A stretch of DNA of 64,000 nucleotides from Amnibacterium sp. CER49 (GCF_029846255.1 NZ_JARVWQ010000002.1:1116001-1180000), one strand, 5' to 3'; positions 7,869-20,889 are shown, counted from the stretch's first letter. Notes: generated by a model not told the origin, from the letters alone. A program made the numbers and translations.

Positions 7869-9158
7869 TCAGCGGTCGAGGTGGCGCTCCGTCGGGCCCA
7901 CGTAGAGCTGCTGCGGGCGGCCGATCTTCGTCGCCGGGTCGGCGTTCGCCTCGCGCCAGTGGGCGATCCACCCGGGCAGCCGGCCGATCGCGAAGAGCAC
8001 CGTGAACATGCGGGCCGGGAACCCCATCGCCTTGTAGAGGACGCCCGTGTAGAAGTCGACGTTCGGGTAGAGGCGCCGCTCGACGAAGTAGTCGTCGTTC
8101 AGCGCGATCTGCTCGAGCTCGCGGGCGAGGTCGAGCAGCGGGTCGTGCACACCCAGCGAGTCGAGCACCTCGTCGGCGCTCTCCTTCACGAGCTTCGCGC
8201 GCGGGTCGTACGACTTGTAGACGCGGTGCCCGAATCCCATGAGGCGGACACCCGCCTCCTTCTTCTTCACGCGCTCGACGAAGGCGCCGACGCCCTCGCC
8301 CGAGTCGCGGATGCGGGCGAGCATGCCGAGCACGGCCTCGTTCGCACCACCGTGCAGCGGCCCCGACAGGGCCGCGATGCCCGCGGCGATGGAGACGAAC
8401 ATGTTCGCCTCGGTCGAGCCGACGAGCCGCACGGTCGAGGCGGACGCGTTCTGCTCGTGGTCCTCGTGCAGGATGAGCAGCCGCTCGAGCGCACGAGAGA
8501 GCACCGGGTTCACCTCGTACGGCTCGGCCATGGTGCCGAAGTTGAGGCGGAGGAAGTTGTCGACGAACGACAGGCGGTTGTCGGGGTAGAGGAACGCCTG
8601 CCCGAGCGCCTTCTTGTGCGCGTAGGCGGCGATGACCGGCAGCTTGGCGAGGAGCCGGATCGTCGACACCTCGACCTGCTCGGGATCGTGCGGCGACAGG
8701 TCGTCCTCGTAGTAGGTGGACAGCGCGCTGACGGCGCTCGAGAGCACGGTCATCGGGTGCGCGTTGTGCGGCAGCGCCGTGAAGAAGCGGCGGAGGTCCT
8801 CGTGCAGCAGCGTGTGCCGGCGGATCTTCGCGTCGAACTCCTCGAGCTCGTGCTCGGTCGGCAGCTCGCCGTGGATGAGCAGCCACGCCACCTCGAGGTA
8901 GGTCGAGTGCTGCGCGAGCTCCTCGATCGGGTAGCCGCGGTATCGGAGGACCCCGCGGTCGCCGTCGATGAAGGTGATCGCGGACGCCGTCGAGGAGGTG
9001 TTGACGAACCCGTTGTCGAGGGTGTTGAAGCCGGTCTTCTTCCGCAGCGCGGAGATGTCGATGCTCGCAGCGCCATCGGTGGCCGCGAGGATGGGGAACT
9101 CCGCCGAGCCACCCGGGAAGCTCAGGGTGGCGGCGGTCGGCTCGGCGTCGTCGGTCAC
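7869..9158 (-). CDS. gltA: Citrate synthase
   Basis: A 429-residue type II citrate synthase that condenses acetyl-CoA and oxaloacetate to citrate at the entry to the TCA cycle. Family landmarks are DGDRGVLRYRGYPIEELA near the N-terminus, GPLHGGANEAVLGML around an active-site histidine, FGHRVYKSYDPRA containing the second catalytic histidine region, and VDFYTGVLYKAMGFP near the C-terminus. The N-terminal beta domain (about 50 residues before DGDRG) is typical of the allosteric hexameric Gram-negative/actinobacterial form. The GTG start at 9158 is supported by TAGGCT located 6 nt upstream. It converges with dapD and lies upstream, on the same strand, of nothing closely coupled. Confidence 0.95.
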   Translation of the reverse strand: MTDDAEPTAATLSFPGGSAEFPILAATDGAASIDISALRKKTGFNTLDNGFVNTSSTASAITFIDGDRGVLRYRGYPIEELAQHSTYLEVAWLLIHGELPTEHELEEFDAKIRRHTLLHEDLRRFFTALPHNAHPMTVLSSAVSALSTYYEDDLSPHDPEQVEVSTIRLLAKLPVIAAYAHKKALGQAFLYPDNRLSFVDNFLRLNFGTMAEPYEVNPVLSRALERLLILHEDHEQNASASTVRLVGSTEANMFVSIAAGIAALSGPLHGGANEAVLGMLARIRDSGEGVGAFVERVKKKEAGVRLMGFGHRVYKSYDPRAKLVKESADEVLDSLGVHDPLLDLARELEQIALNDDYFVERRLYPNVDFYTGVLYKAMGFPARMFTVLFAIGRLPGWIAHWREANADPATKIGRPQQLYVGPTERHLDR

Positions 9159-9164
9159 CGGGGC

Positions 9165-9170
9165 AGCCTA
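9165..9170 (-). promoter_or_regulatory. -10 hexamer TAGGCT, leaderless gltA promoter
   Basis: TAGGCT (minus strand) lies 6 nt before the gltA GTG. The fdxA gene ends 26 nt farther upstream, so gltA probably has its own promoter. Confidence 0.5.
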
Positions 9171-9195
9171 GCGAGCGGGGCGCGCGGCGCGGCGG

Positions 9196-9513
9196 TCACG
9201 CCTGAGGCGGCAGCGCGGCGACGACGGGGTGGTCCTTGTGGATCACTCCGACCTTCGCGGCCCCGCCCGGCGAGCCGACCTCGTCGAAGAACTCGACGTT
9301 GGCCTTGTAGTAGTCGGACCACTGCGCCGGCAGGTCGTCCTCGTAGTAGATCGCCTCGACCGGGCACACCGGCTCGCAGGCGCCGCAGTCGACGCACTCG
9401 TCGGGCTGGATGTAGAGCATCCGGTCGCCCTCGTAGATGCAGTCGACGGGGCACTCGTCGATGCAGGCGCGGTCCTTCACGTCCACGCACGGCAGCGCGA
9501 TGACATAGGTCAC
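9196..9513 (-). CDS. fdxA: 7Fe ferredoxin
   Basis: A 105-residue low-potential electron carrier with one [3Fe-4S] and one [4Fe-4S] cluster. Cysteines C9, C17 and C50 match the 3Fe ligands, and C21, C40, C43 and C46 match the 4Fe ligands, in the arrangement known from 7Fe ferredoxins. C25 is an additional cysteine. The acidic C-terminal extension (about residues 55-105) is the usual one for the actinobacterial and Azotobacter-like form. The start is GTG, with a GAGGGAA ribosome binding site 7 nt before it. It shares a strand with the small membrane gene upstream, separated by 12 nt. Confidence 0.93.
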   Translation of the reverse strand: MTYVIALPCVDVKDRACIDECPVDCIYEGDRMLYIQPDECVDCGACEPVCPVEAIYYEDDLPAQWSDYYKANVEFFDEVGSPGGAAKVGVIHKDHPVVAALPPQA

Positions 9514-9525
9514 GAGTCGGTTCCC

Positions 9526-9948
9526 TCACTGATCCCGTTGGACGTCCAGTATCCCATCGGCGGGCTCCCGGTTCCTGTGCCGCGGAGCGGGGACGGCGAC
9601 GAGGACGACCCCGAGGACGATCGCGCCGGCGACCCAGACGATGCCCGCGAGCCCGAACACGACGACCGAGCCGCCGGGTCCGGGCTGCGCGAGCACGAGC
9701 ACGGCCGCGAGCACCCCGGCTGCGGCAGCGGCGGCATGGAGGCGGGTGTCGAAGGCGACGCGGAGCGCGACCAGCACGGCGGCGACCATGAGCAGGCAGA
9801 GCAGGAGGCCGATCGGCAGGCCGGTTCCGGCCGCGCCCAGCCCGACCTGGTGCTTGAACGTGCCGAGCGCGCCGACGAGCAGACCCGCGATCCCGGCGAG
9901 GGGCAGCCCGACCAGCAGCTCGTTCCACGCGGGTCGCACGCTTGCCAT
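9526..9948 (-). CDS. Small four-helix membrane protein, function unknown
   Basis: A 140-residue hydrophobic protein with four predicted helices at about residues 12-30, 42-62, 70-88 and 94-117, and a charged cytoplasmic tail (PRHRNREPADG). I do not recognise a catalytic motif. Similar small proteins next to ferredoxin genes in Microbacteriaceae are, from memory, annotated as a DUF6113-type family, but this is unverified. The ATG is preceded directly by GGGAGG. It precedes fdxA by 12 nt and is probably cotranscribed. It is divergent from efeU across 94 bp. Confidence 0.7.
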   Translation of the reverse strand: MASVRPAWNELLVGLPLAGIAGLLVGALGTFKHQVGLGAAGTGLPIGLLLCLLMVAAVLVALRVAFDTRLHAAAAAAGVLAAVLVLAQPGPGGSVVVFGLAGIVWVAGAIVLGVVLVAVPAPRHRNREPADGILDVQRDQ

Positions 9949-9965
9949 CCTCCCAGGTGCGCGCG

Positions 9966-9994
9966 TCGACAGCCCGGGAGGGGCAGGTTAGGGT
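9966..9994 (+). promoter_or_regulatory. Promoter of the efeUOB operon
   Basis: A -35-like TCGACA (9966-9971; one mismatch to TTGACA) and a -10 TAGGGT (9989-9994) are separated by 17 nt. The predicted transcription start at about 10001 falls inside the adjacent inverted repeat. Confidence 0.55.
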
Positions 9995-9998
9995 GAAG

Positions 9999-10018
9999 GA
10001 AGGTAAGGCAATCCTTAC
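9999..10018 (+). promoter_or_regulatory. DtxR/IdeR-like iron box
   Basis: A perfect GTAAGG-CAAT-CCTTAC inverted repeat (arms 10003-10008 and 10013-10018) lies within a sequence matching about 13 of 19 positions of the DtxR/IdeR consensus. It covers the predicted transcription start of efeU. Iron-loaded repressor bound here would block initiation, matching the iron-uptake function of the operon. Confidence 0.7.
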
Positions 10019-10042
10019 TTCCATCTGCCCCGGAAGCGGAAC

Positions 10043-10882
10043 GTGTTCGCGAACTCCCTCATCGGCCTGCGCGAAGGCCTCGAAGCCGCGCTGATCGTGT
10101 CGATCCTCCTCGGCTACGTCGGCAAGCTCGGCCGGAACGACCTGAAGCCGCGCATCTGGACCGGCATCGGCCTCGCCGTCGCGCTCGCCCTGGGCGTCGG
10201 CGCCGCGCTCACGTTCGGCACCGCCGCGCTCAGCACGCAGGCGCAGGAGGGCATCGGCGGGGCGCTCTCGATCCTCGCCGTCGGCTTCGTCACGTGGATG
10301 GTCTTCTGGATGACGCGCAACGCGTCGAGCCTCTCGTCGAGCCTGAAGTCGGACGTCGACCGCTCGATCGCCGGCGCCGGCTGGGGCGTCGTGGTGCTCG
10401 CCTTCCTCGCGGTGGGCCGCGAGGGCGTCGAGACGAGCCTGTTCCTGTGGTCGGCGGTGCAGTCGTCCGGGCAGTCGGCCGTCGCGCTCACCGGTGCGGT
10501 GCTCGGCATCGGCACCGCCGTGCTGCTCGGCGCGCTGCTCACCCGCGGGCTCGTCCGCATCGACCTGAAGCGCTTCTTCACCTGGACCGGAGCCCTGCTC
10601 GTCGTCGTCGCGGCGGGCGTGCTCAGCTACGGCGTGCACGACCTGCAGGAGGCGTCGCTGCTGCCCGGCCTCGGCAGCATCGCGTTCGACGTGAGCGGCG
10701 CCGTGCCCCTCGACAGCTGGTACGGCACGCTGCTGAAGGGCCTGTTCAACTTCTCCCCCGTGACGACGTGGCTCGAGCTGGCCGTCTGGGTCGCCTACGT
10801 CGCCGTCGTCGGCACGGGGTTCGTCCTCGCGCTGCGCCGGCGCACGGGCCCCGTCCGCTCCCGCGTCGCCGCAGCCGTCTGA
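10043..10882 (+). CDS. efeU: Ferrous iron permease EfeU (FTR1 family)
   Basis: A 279-residue membrane protein with seven predicted helices. The first helix carries REGLE at residues 10-14, and a second REGVE lies at 126-130. These REXXE motifs are the hallmark iron-binding sites of the FTR1/EfeU family. It should move iron across the cytoplasmic membrane after handling by EfeO and EfeB. The GTG start at 10043 gives the normal family N-terminus (MFANSLIGLREGLE); the ribosome binding site is weak. It is the first gene of efeU-efeO-efeB and lies 24 nt after a DtxR-like operator, so it is predicted to be expressed under iron limitation. Confidence 0.94.
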   Translation: MFANSLIGLREGLEAALIVSILLGYVGKLGRNDLKPRIWTGIGLAVALALGVGAALTFGTAALSTQAQEGIGGALSILAVGFVTWMVFWMTRNASSLSSSLKSDVDRSIAGAGWGVVVLAFLAVGREGVETSLFLWSAVQSSGQSAVALTGAVLGIGTAVLLGALLTRGLVRIDLKRFFTWTGALLVVVAAGVLSYGVHDLQEASLLPGLGSIAFDVSGAVPLDSWYGTLLKGLFNFSPVTTWLELAVWVAYVAVVGTGFVLALRRRTGPVRSRVAAAV

Positions 10883-10943
10883 CCCGGACCCGCACCGCCC
10901 TCGGCGCTGCTCGCGCCGCGCCTCCGCTTCCCGAAGGAGCACC

Positions 10944-12116
10944 ATGCCGTTCCCGCGCGCCCTCCGCCGCGTCGCCGCCTCCGGAGCCGCCGCCGTGCTC
11001 GTCCCTGCGCTGCTCGCGGGCTGCAGCAGCGGCGCCCCCGGCTCGGCGGCGGGCGCCGCCGGCGGCGTCACCGTGACCGCGTCCGACACGTCGTGCGCGC
11101 TCTCCGCGACCAGCGTGAGGAGCGGGACGACCACCTTCGCGGTGACGAACTCGGGCAGCACGGTCACCGAGTTCGAGCTGCTCGCCGCGGACGGCGTCAC
11201 GATCCTCGGCGAGCTCGAGAACATCGGCCCCGGGCTCACGCAGCGCCTCTCGGTGCGCACCACGGCGGGCCGCTACACGACGCTCTGCAGGCCGGGGATG
11301 ACCGGTCCGGGCGTCGGCCGGACGGCCTTCACGGTCCGCGGCGGCACGACCGGCGAGTCGAGCGCCGCAGCGACGGCGGCAGTCTCGACCTATCGTGCGT
11401 ACGTGCGCGAGCAGGCCGCAGCGCTGCTGACGGCGACCGAGGGGTTCGCCGCGCTCGTCGAGCGGGGCGACACCGCCTCGGCGAAGGCCGCCTATCCGAA
11501 GGCGCGCGCCTTCTACGAGCGCATCGAGCCGATCGCCGAGAAGCTCGGCGACCTCGATCCGCAGCTCGACGCCCGGAAGGCCGACCTCGCCGACGGCGCC
11601 GTGTGGACCGGCTGGCACCGCCTCGAGCAGGACCTCTGGACCTCGACCCACCTTCCGGCGAGCGAGCGGAAGCAGCAGGCGACGCTGCTCGTGCACCGCA
11701 CGCAGCAGCTGGTCGAGCGGGTGAGCGCGCCGTCCTTCCCGCTCTCCGTGGACGGGATCAGCAACGGGGCGATCGGTCTGCTCGACGAGATCGCCGCCTC
11801 GAAGGTCACCGGCGAGGAGGAGGTGTACTCGCACACGGATCTCGCCGACTTCGCCGCGAACGTCGAGGGGGCGCAGGTCGCCTACCGCGCGGTCCGCGGC
11901 CTCGCCGAGGGGCAGGACGCCGCGCTCGTCCGCACGCTCGATCGTCGTTTCGCCGCCCTCGAGGACGCGCTCGCCAGGTACGGGTCGGCAGGGGCCGGCT
12001 TCCGCTCCTACGACTCGTTGTCAAAGTCGGACGTGAAGGCCCTGTCGGACGGCGTGAACGCGGTCAGCGAGCCGCTGTCGGAGCTCACCGCCGCCGTGCT
12101 CGAGGAGCTCGGGTGA
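10944..12116 (+). CDS. efeO: Iron uptake lipoprotein EfeO (cupredoxin-like plus imelysin/M75 domain)
   Basis: A 390-residue exported protein. A lipoprotein signal peptide ends in the lipobox LLAGC with C27 as the acylated residue, so the mature protein should be anchored on the outer face of the membrane. Residues about 40-135 form a cupredoxin-like domain ending in CRPGM, a segment typical of EfeO. The C-terminal M75/imelysin-like domain carries HXXE at H225-E228 (GWHRLEQDLW). The family binds iron and hands it to EfeU. An AAGGAGC ribosome binding site lies just before the ATG. The stop overlaps the GTG of efeB by 3 nt (GTGA). Confidence 0.94.
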   Translation: MPFPRALRRVAASGAAAVLVPALLAGCSSGAPGSAAGAAGGVTVTASDTSCALSATSVRSGTTTFAVTNSGSTVTEFELLAADGVTILGELENIGPGLTQRLSVRTTAGRYTTLCRPGMTGPGVGRTAFTVRGGTTGESSAAATAAVSTYRAYVREQAAALLTATEGFAALVERGDTASAKAAYPKARAFYERIEPIAEKLGDLDPQLDARKADLADGAVWTGWHRLEQDLWTSTHLPASERKQQATLLVHRTQQLVERVSAPSFPLSVDGISNGAIGLLDEIAASKVTGEEEVYSHTDLADFAANVEGAQVAYRAVRGLAEGQDAALVRTLDRRFAALEDALARYGSAGAGFRSYDSLSKSDVKALSDGVNAVSEPLSELTAAVLEELG

Positions 12117-13384
12117 TCGGCGTCGCGAAGGCGGGCGTCTCGCGCCGGGGACTGCTCCGTGCGCTCGGCATCGGGGCGGCCGGCGCCGGGATCGGCGCGG
12201 CGACGGCCACGGGCCTCGAGCGGAGCGGGGCGGCCGCAGCCGGTGCCGCCCCGGACCGCGTGGAGCAGTTCCACGGCGCGCATCAGGCGGGCATCACCAC
12301 GGCGGCGCAGGACCGTCTCCACTTCGCGGCGTTCGATCTCGCCGATGGGACGACCCGTGCCGACCTGATCGCCCTGCTGCAGGACTGGACCGGTGCCGCC
12401 GCGCGGATGACCGCCGGCACCGGCGCCGGCGGGACGCCCGTGTCCCAGGGCGTCGCCGCCGCGCCGCCGGACGACACCGGCGAGGCGCTCGGCCTCTCCC
12501 CCGCCGGACTCACCATCACCTTCGGGTTCGGCCCGTCGCTGTTCCGCACCGCGGACGGGAAGGATCGCTTCGGCCTCGCCGTGAAGCGTCCGGCAGCCCT
12601 CGTGGAGCTGCCGCGGTTCGCCGGCGAGCAGCTCGTTCCCGCCGCTTCCGACGGGGACCTCTGCGTGCAGGCGTGCAGCGACGACCCGCAGGTCGCGGTG
12701 CACGCGATCCGCAACCTCTCCCGCATCGCGTTCGGCCGCGCCGAGCTGCGCTGGTCGCAGCTCGGCTTCGGCCGCACCTCCTCGACGACACGGGGACAGG
12801 CCACCGCCCGGAACCTCTTCGGTTTCAAGGACGGCACCGCCAACCTCAAGGCCGAGGACGCGTCCGACGTCGCCCGCTCGGTGTGGGTGGGTGACGAGGG
12901 GGGCTGGATGGCGGGCGGCAGCTACCTCACCGTGCGCAAGATCCGGATGCGGATCGAGACGTGGGACCACCAGAGCCTCACGGAGCAGGAGCAGACGATC
13001 GGACGCACGAAGGGCGAGGGGGCGCCGCTCACCGGCGGCACCGAGCACACCGCCCTCGACCTGAGGGCCGGCACGGCGGCCGGGCCGGTGATCCCGGCCG
13101 GCGCCCACGTGCGGCTCGCGCATCCGTCGGCGAACGGCGGCGCGCAGCTGCTGCGCCGCGGCTACAACTTCGTCGACGGCAACGACGACCTCGGCCGGCT
13201 GAATGCGGGCCTGTTCTTCCTGGCCTACCAGCGTGATCCGCGGAGGCAGTTCATCCCCATCCAGGAGCGGCTCGCGGCGTCCGATCGGCTGAACGAGTAC
13301 GTCGTGCACGTCGGCAGCGGGATCTTCGCCGTGCCGCCGGGCGCGGAGCGGGGCTCGTACGTCGGAGCCCCGCTCTTCGCCTGA
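12113..13384 (+). CDS. efeB: Deferrochelatase/peroxidase EfeB (Dyp-type, Tat-exported)
   Basis: A 423-residue Dyp-type heme peroxidase. The N-terminus has a twin-arginine signal (SRRGLLRALGIG) followed by a hydrophobic stretch and an alanine-rich cleavage region, so it should be exported folded by the Tat system. GFKDGTANLK from residue 237 is the Dyp family GXXDG motif holding the distal aspartate. EfeB oxidises ferrous iron or removes iron from heme for uptake through EfeU. The GTG start at 12113 overlaps the efeO stop, so the three genes form one coupled operon. It converges with the aldo/keto reductase gene with a 21-nt gap. Confidence 0.94.
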   Translation: MIGVAKAGVSRRGLLRALGIGAAGAGIGAATATGLERSGAAAAGAAPDRVEQFHGAHQAGITTAAQDRLHFAAFDLADGTTRADLIALLQDWTGAAARMTAGTGAGGTPVSQGVAAAPPDDTGEALGLSPAGLTITFGFGPSLFRTADGKDRFGLAVKRPAALVELPRFAGEQLVPAASDGDLCVQACSDDPQVAVHAIRNLSRIAFGRAELRWSQLGFGRTSSTTRGQATARNLFGFKDGTANLKAEDASDVARSVWVGDEGGWMAGGSYLTVRKIRMRIETWDHQSLTEQEQTIGRTKGEGAPLTGGTEHTALDLRAGTAAGPVIPAGAHVRLAHPSANGGAQLLRRGYNFVDGNDDLGRLNAGLFFLAYQRDPRRQFIPIQERLAASDRLNEYVVHVGSGIFAVPPGAERGSYVGAPLFA

Positions 13385-13405
13385 CGCCCTTCCCGCGCGC
13401 TGCGC

Positions 13406-14461
13406 CTACTGCGGGAGGTGACGCTTCAGCAGGCTGAGGTCGGCGGGGCTGAGCCGTCCCGCTCCCGTGTTCGCCTGGTGCCAGTACGGGTAGAGCAGCG
13501 GCACGCCGCTCACGGCGTCGAGCCGGTCGACCTCGGCGGCGGAGAGCTCGAGCCTCGCGGCGGCGAGGTTGTCCTGCAGCTGCTCCTCGGTGCGGGCACC
13601 GACGATGACCGACGTCACGGCGGGCTTCGCGAGGAGGTACGCGAGCGCGACCTGCGCGGCCGACACCCCGTGCTCCTCACCGATCGCGACGAGTGCGTCG
13701 ACGGTGTCGTACAGACGGTCCTCGTCGTGCACGGGTGGCTCGGTCCAGCCCTCGAAGCGGCGCGTGCCCTCCGGGGCGTCCTGACCGCGGCGGTACTTGC
13801 CGGACAGCAGCCCGCCCGCGATGGGGCTCCAGACGAGGATGCCGAGCTCCTGGTCGAGCGCGATCGGCACGAGCTCGTTCTCGGCGTCGCGAGCCTGCAG
13901 CGAGTAGTAGATCTGCTCGCTGACGAAGCGCTCGTACCCGCCTCGGTCCGACGTCCACAGCGCCTTCATCAGCTGCCACCCCGTGTAGTTCGAGGAGCCC
14001 ACGTAGCGCACCTTGCCCGACTGCACGAGGGAGTCGAGGGCCGAGAGCGTCTCGTCGAGCGGGGTGAGGCCGTCCCACTCGTGCACCTGGTACAGGTCGA
14101 TGTGGTCGGTGTTCAGGCGGCGCAGGCTCGCCTCGGCGGCGCGGATGATGTGGTGCCGCGACAGGCCCTCGTCGTTCGGTCCGTCGCCCATGCCGCCCCG
14201 CACCTTCGTCGCGATGAGCACGTCGTCGCGACGGTCGCCGAGCGCCTCACCCAGGATCTGCTCGGACAGGCCGTTCGAGTACACATCGGCCGTGTCGAAG
14301 AGGTTCACGCCCGCCTCGAGGCAGAGGTCGACCTGCCTCCGCGCTCCCGCCACATCGATCCTGCCGACGGGCGTCGCCCAGCCGGTGCCCCCGTAGCCCA
14401 TGGTGCCGAGGGTGATGGTCGAGACGAGGAGCCCCGAGCGTCCGAGTCGCCTGTACTGCAT
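13406..14461 (-). CDS. Aldo/keto reductase
   Basis: A 351-residue NADPH-dependent oxidoreductase with a TIM-barrel fold. The catalytic tetrad regions are visible: aspartate and tyrosine in FDTADVYSNGLSEQ, lysine in IATKVRG, and histidine in DLYQVHEWD. The C-terminal VGARTEEQLQDNL segment binds the cofactor phosphate. It belongs to the large AKR group with 1-deoxyxylulose reductase-like YajO and potassium-channel beta-subunit proteins; the substrate cannot be told. It should act in the cytosol on small carbonyl compounds. A TAGACT hexamer 7 nt before the ATG predicts a leaderless mRNA. It is divergent from a broken F420-type oxidoreductase gene. Confidence 0.9.
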   Translation of the reverse strand: MQYRRLGRSGLLVSTITLGTMGYGGTGWATPVGRIDVAGARRQVDLCLEAGVNLFDTADVYSNGLSEQILGEALGDRRDDVLIATKVRGGMGDGPNDEGLSRHHIIRAAEASLRRLNTDHIDLYQVHEWDGLTPLDETLSALDSLVQSGKVRYVGSSNYTGWQLMKALWTSDRGGYERFVSEQIYYSLQARDAENELVPIALDQELGILVWSPIAGGLLSGKYRRGQDAPEGTRRFEGWTEPPVHDEDRLYDTVDALVAIGEEHGVSAAQVALAYLLAKPAVTSVIVGARTEEQLQDNLAAARLELSAAEVDRLDAVSGVPLLYPYWHQANTGAGRLSPADLSLLKRHLPQ

Positions 14462-14468
14462 GGACCCG

Positions 14469-14474
14469 AGTCTA
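14469..14474 (-). promoter_or_regulatory. -10 hexamer TAGACT, leaderless aldo/keto reductase promoter
   Basis: TAGACT (minus strand) ends 7 nt before the ATG at 14461. Confidence 0.45.
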
Positions 14475-14580
14475 GGAACGGCGCATGCCCGGTCGCTGGA
14501 CAGCCCGGCTCCTGCCGCCGTCCAGGGAGCCGCGCCTGGCCTCCCGCCGACCGCAGCCGTTGGACGACAGGGAGCACGGC

Positions 14581-15545
14581 ATGCGGATCGGGTACGAGCT
14601 GACCACCGAGGCCTTCGACCCGAAGGAGATCGTCCGCCAGGGCGTCGCGGCCGAAGCCGTCGGGTTCGACTTCGTGGAGTTGAGCGACCACTCCTCGCCG
14701 TGGGTCGAGGCCCAGGGGCACTCGGGCTTCACCTGGAGCATCCTGTCGGTGCTCGCGGCACGACCACGACCCTCGGGCTCGCGACGGGGCTCACCTGCCC
14801 GTCCTTCCGCTACCACCCGGCGATCATCGCCCAGGCCGCGGCGACGCTCGGGATCCTGTCCGACGAGCGCCTCACCCTCGGGGTCGGCGCCGGCGAGCGC
14901 CTGAACGAGCACATCGTCGGCGAGTTCCCCGGCATCCGCATCCGGCACGAGCGCCTCCGCGAGGCCCTCGAGATCATCCGGCTGCTGTGGCAGGGCGGCT
15001 ACCACTCCTACGAGGGCAAGCACCTCCGCGTCGAGGACGCCCGGGTCTTCGACCTCCCCGATCGGCTGCCGCCCATCGCGGTGGCGATCAGCGGGGGCGC
15101 CTCCGCCCACATCGCCGCCGAGCTCGGCGACGGTGTCGTCGCGACCGAGCCGAAGGGCGACGTCGTCGGCGCCTGGGACCAGGCGGCCGGCAGCGGCCCC
15201 GCGTACGCCGAAGCGCCGCTCGCCTGGGCGCGGACCGAGCAGGAGGCGGTCGACGCCGTGCTCGAGAAGAGCGCATGGGCGTTCACCGGCTGGAAGGTCA
15301 TGGCGGAGCTGCCGAGCCCGGTCGACTTCGTGGCGGCCGTCGGCACGGTCACGCCCGATGCGGTGAGGCAGCAGCTCGCGTGCGGGCCGGACATCGAGAC
15401 GCACCTGCACGTGATCCAGCAGGACGTCGATGCCGGTTTCGACCACATCGTGCTGCAGAACGCCGGGCCCGACCCCGACGGCTTCCTCGACTTCTTCCAG
15501 CGGGAGCTCGCGGACCGCATCCGTGCGCTCACGCCGAAGGGATAG
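14581..15545 (+). pseudogene. LLM-class F420-dependent oxidoreductase, single frameshift
   Basis: The gene starts at the ATG at 14581, preceded by an AGGGAG ribosome binding site, with MRIGYELTTEAFDPKEIVRQ. It reads in one frame to about 14759. The remaining homology (TTTTLGLATGLTCPSFRYHP to the stop at 15545) is in the next frame. Restoring one base between about 14757 and 14762 joins GFTWSILSVLAA to TTTTLGLATG and gives an uninterrupted protein of about 321 residues. The joined protein resembles the TIGR03557-like, F420-dependent glucose-6-phosphate dehydrogenase-like branch of luciferase-fold enzymes. The downstream frame keeps normal codon use, so the event is recent or is a sequencing or assembly error. 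As read, the gene is broken. Its 3' end shares a terminator with the rRNA operon. Confidence 0.8.
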
Positions 15546-15554
15546 CCCCGAACG

Positions 15555-15593
15555 CACGAAAGGCCCACCAGCGGTGCTGGTGGGCCTTTCGTG
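15555..15593. terminator. Bidirectional rho-independent terminator of the rRNA operon
   Basis: A perfect 18-bp stem (15555-15572 with 15576-15593) closes a 3-nt loop. The stem runs from CACGAAAGG to its complement, so T-rich sequence lies at the end of the stem in both directions. It ends the minus-strand rRNA transcript just after 5S and the plus-strand oxidoreductase transcript. Confidence 0.9.
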
Positions 15594-15603
15594 TGCAGAA
15601 GAT

Positions 15604-15722
15604 GTCCGGCGGTGTCCTACTCTCCCACGGGGTCGCCCCCGCAGTACCATCGGCGCTGAGAGTCTTAGCTTCCGGGTTCGGAATGTGACCGGGCGTTTCC
15701 CTCTCGCTATGGCCGCCGTAAC
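15604..15722 (-). rRNA. rrf: 5S ribosomal RNA
   Basis: Read on the minus strand it starts GTTACGGCGGCCATAGCG, contains the conserved CCCGGAAGCTAAG and GCGCCGATGG segments, and ends in GAGAGTAGG...CCGCCGG, so its two ends pair (helix I). The size of about 119 nt is normal for high-GC Gram-positives. Ends are by comparison and may be off by 1-3 nt. It is the last gene of the operon, about 90 nt after 23S. Confidence 0.92.
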
Positions 15723-15776
15723 GCTCTCGACCCTGTGACGGGATCACGTGCGTGACCGTCGGTCGGGAACCACAGA

Positions 15777-15789
15777 GTGGACGCGAGCA
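15777..15789 (-). other. 3' arm of the predicted 23S processing stem
   Basis: In the rRNA transcript this 13-nt spacer segment (TGCTCGCGTCCAC) is perfectly complementary to GTGGACGCGAGCA in the 16S-23S spacer (19033-19045). The two segments flank 23S, as expected for a processing stem cut by RNase III. Confidence 0.55.
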
Positions 15790-15811
15790 CACAACAGCTT
15801 TCTTGAACCAT

Positions 15812-18921
<3,110 letters not shown>

Positions 18922-19032
18922 CACGCATGAGAATCGTGCCCGAACCCCGTCCGAAGACGAGATCCGAGCTCGACCAAAATTGCTGTTCGAACCCGCCACA
19001 CCACTCCCGAAGAAGCGCCGCGCGGGTTCAGA

Positions 19033-19045
19033 TGCTCGCGTCCAC
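19033..19045 (-). other. 5' arm of the predicted 23S processing stem
   Basis: GTGGACGCGAGCA in the transcript, perfectly complementary over 13 nt to the segment at 15777-15789 after 23S. Confidence 0.55.
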
Positions 19046-19061
19046 TATGTAGTTCTCAACC
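19045..19061 (-). promoter_or_regulatory. Antitermination-like element in the 16S-23S spacer
   Basis: The transcript reads GGTTGAGAACTACATAG. The TTGAGAACT core and the following A/C/A/AG pattern recur in the 16S leader at 21071-21086. Similar repeated elements in actinobacterial rRNA operons are interpreted as Nus/antitermination or processing signals. Confidence 0.45.
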
Positions 19062-19362
19062 TACGGTCGGCACCCCACCCGGACCCGGCCGAAGCCGGAC
19101 CAGACGAGGTCCGAGGTCCCGAACCGCCCGCACCCGTTCCCGAGCTCCAGCGGCGTCGATCCCTCAGGACCCAACAGCGTGCACACGCCACCACGACAGC
19201 AGCGCCCTCTCTTCCAGAACCACCGAAGCGGCTCGTACTGGCAGGACGCCGGCATCCCGGCGACTCATCGTCAATGTTCCACCCTTGAGCAGCCACCCGA
19301 GCACGAACGGCTCGGCAGTGGCCTGCCTGGCACGACCACCCGGAGGCGGACGTGCAGGTGCT

Positions 19363-20889
<1,527 letters not shown>

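Noticed and set aside
14740-14770. Programmed frameshifting in the F420-type oxidoreductase gene
   Set aside because: There is no slippery heptamer, stimulatory hairpin or overlapping stop arrangement; mutation or sequence error explains it better.
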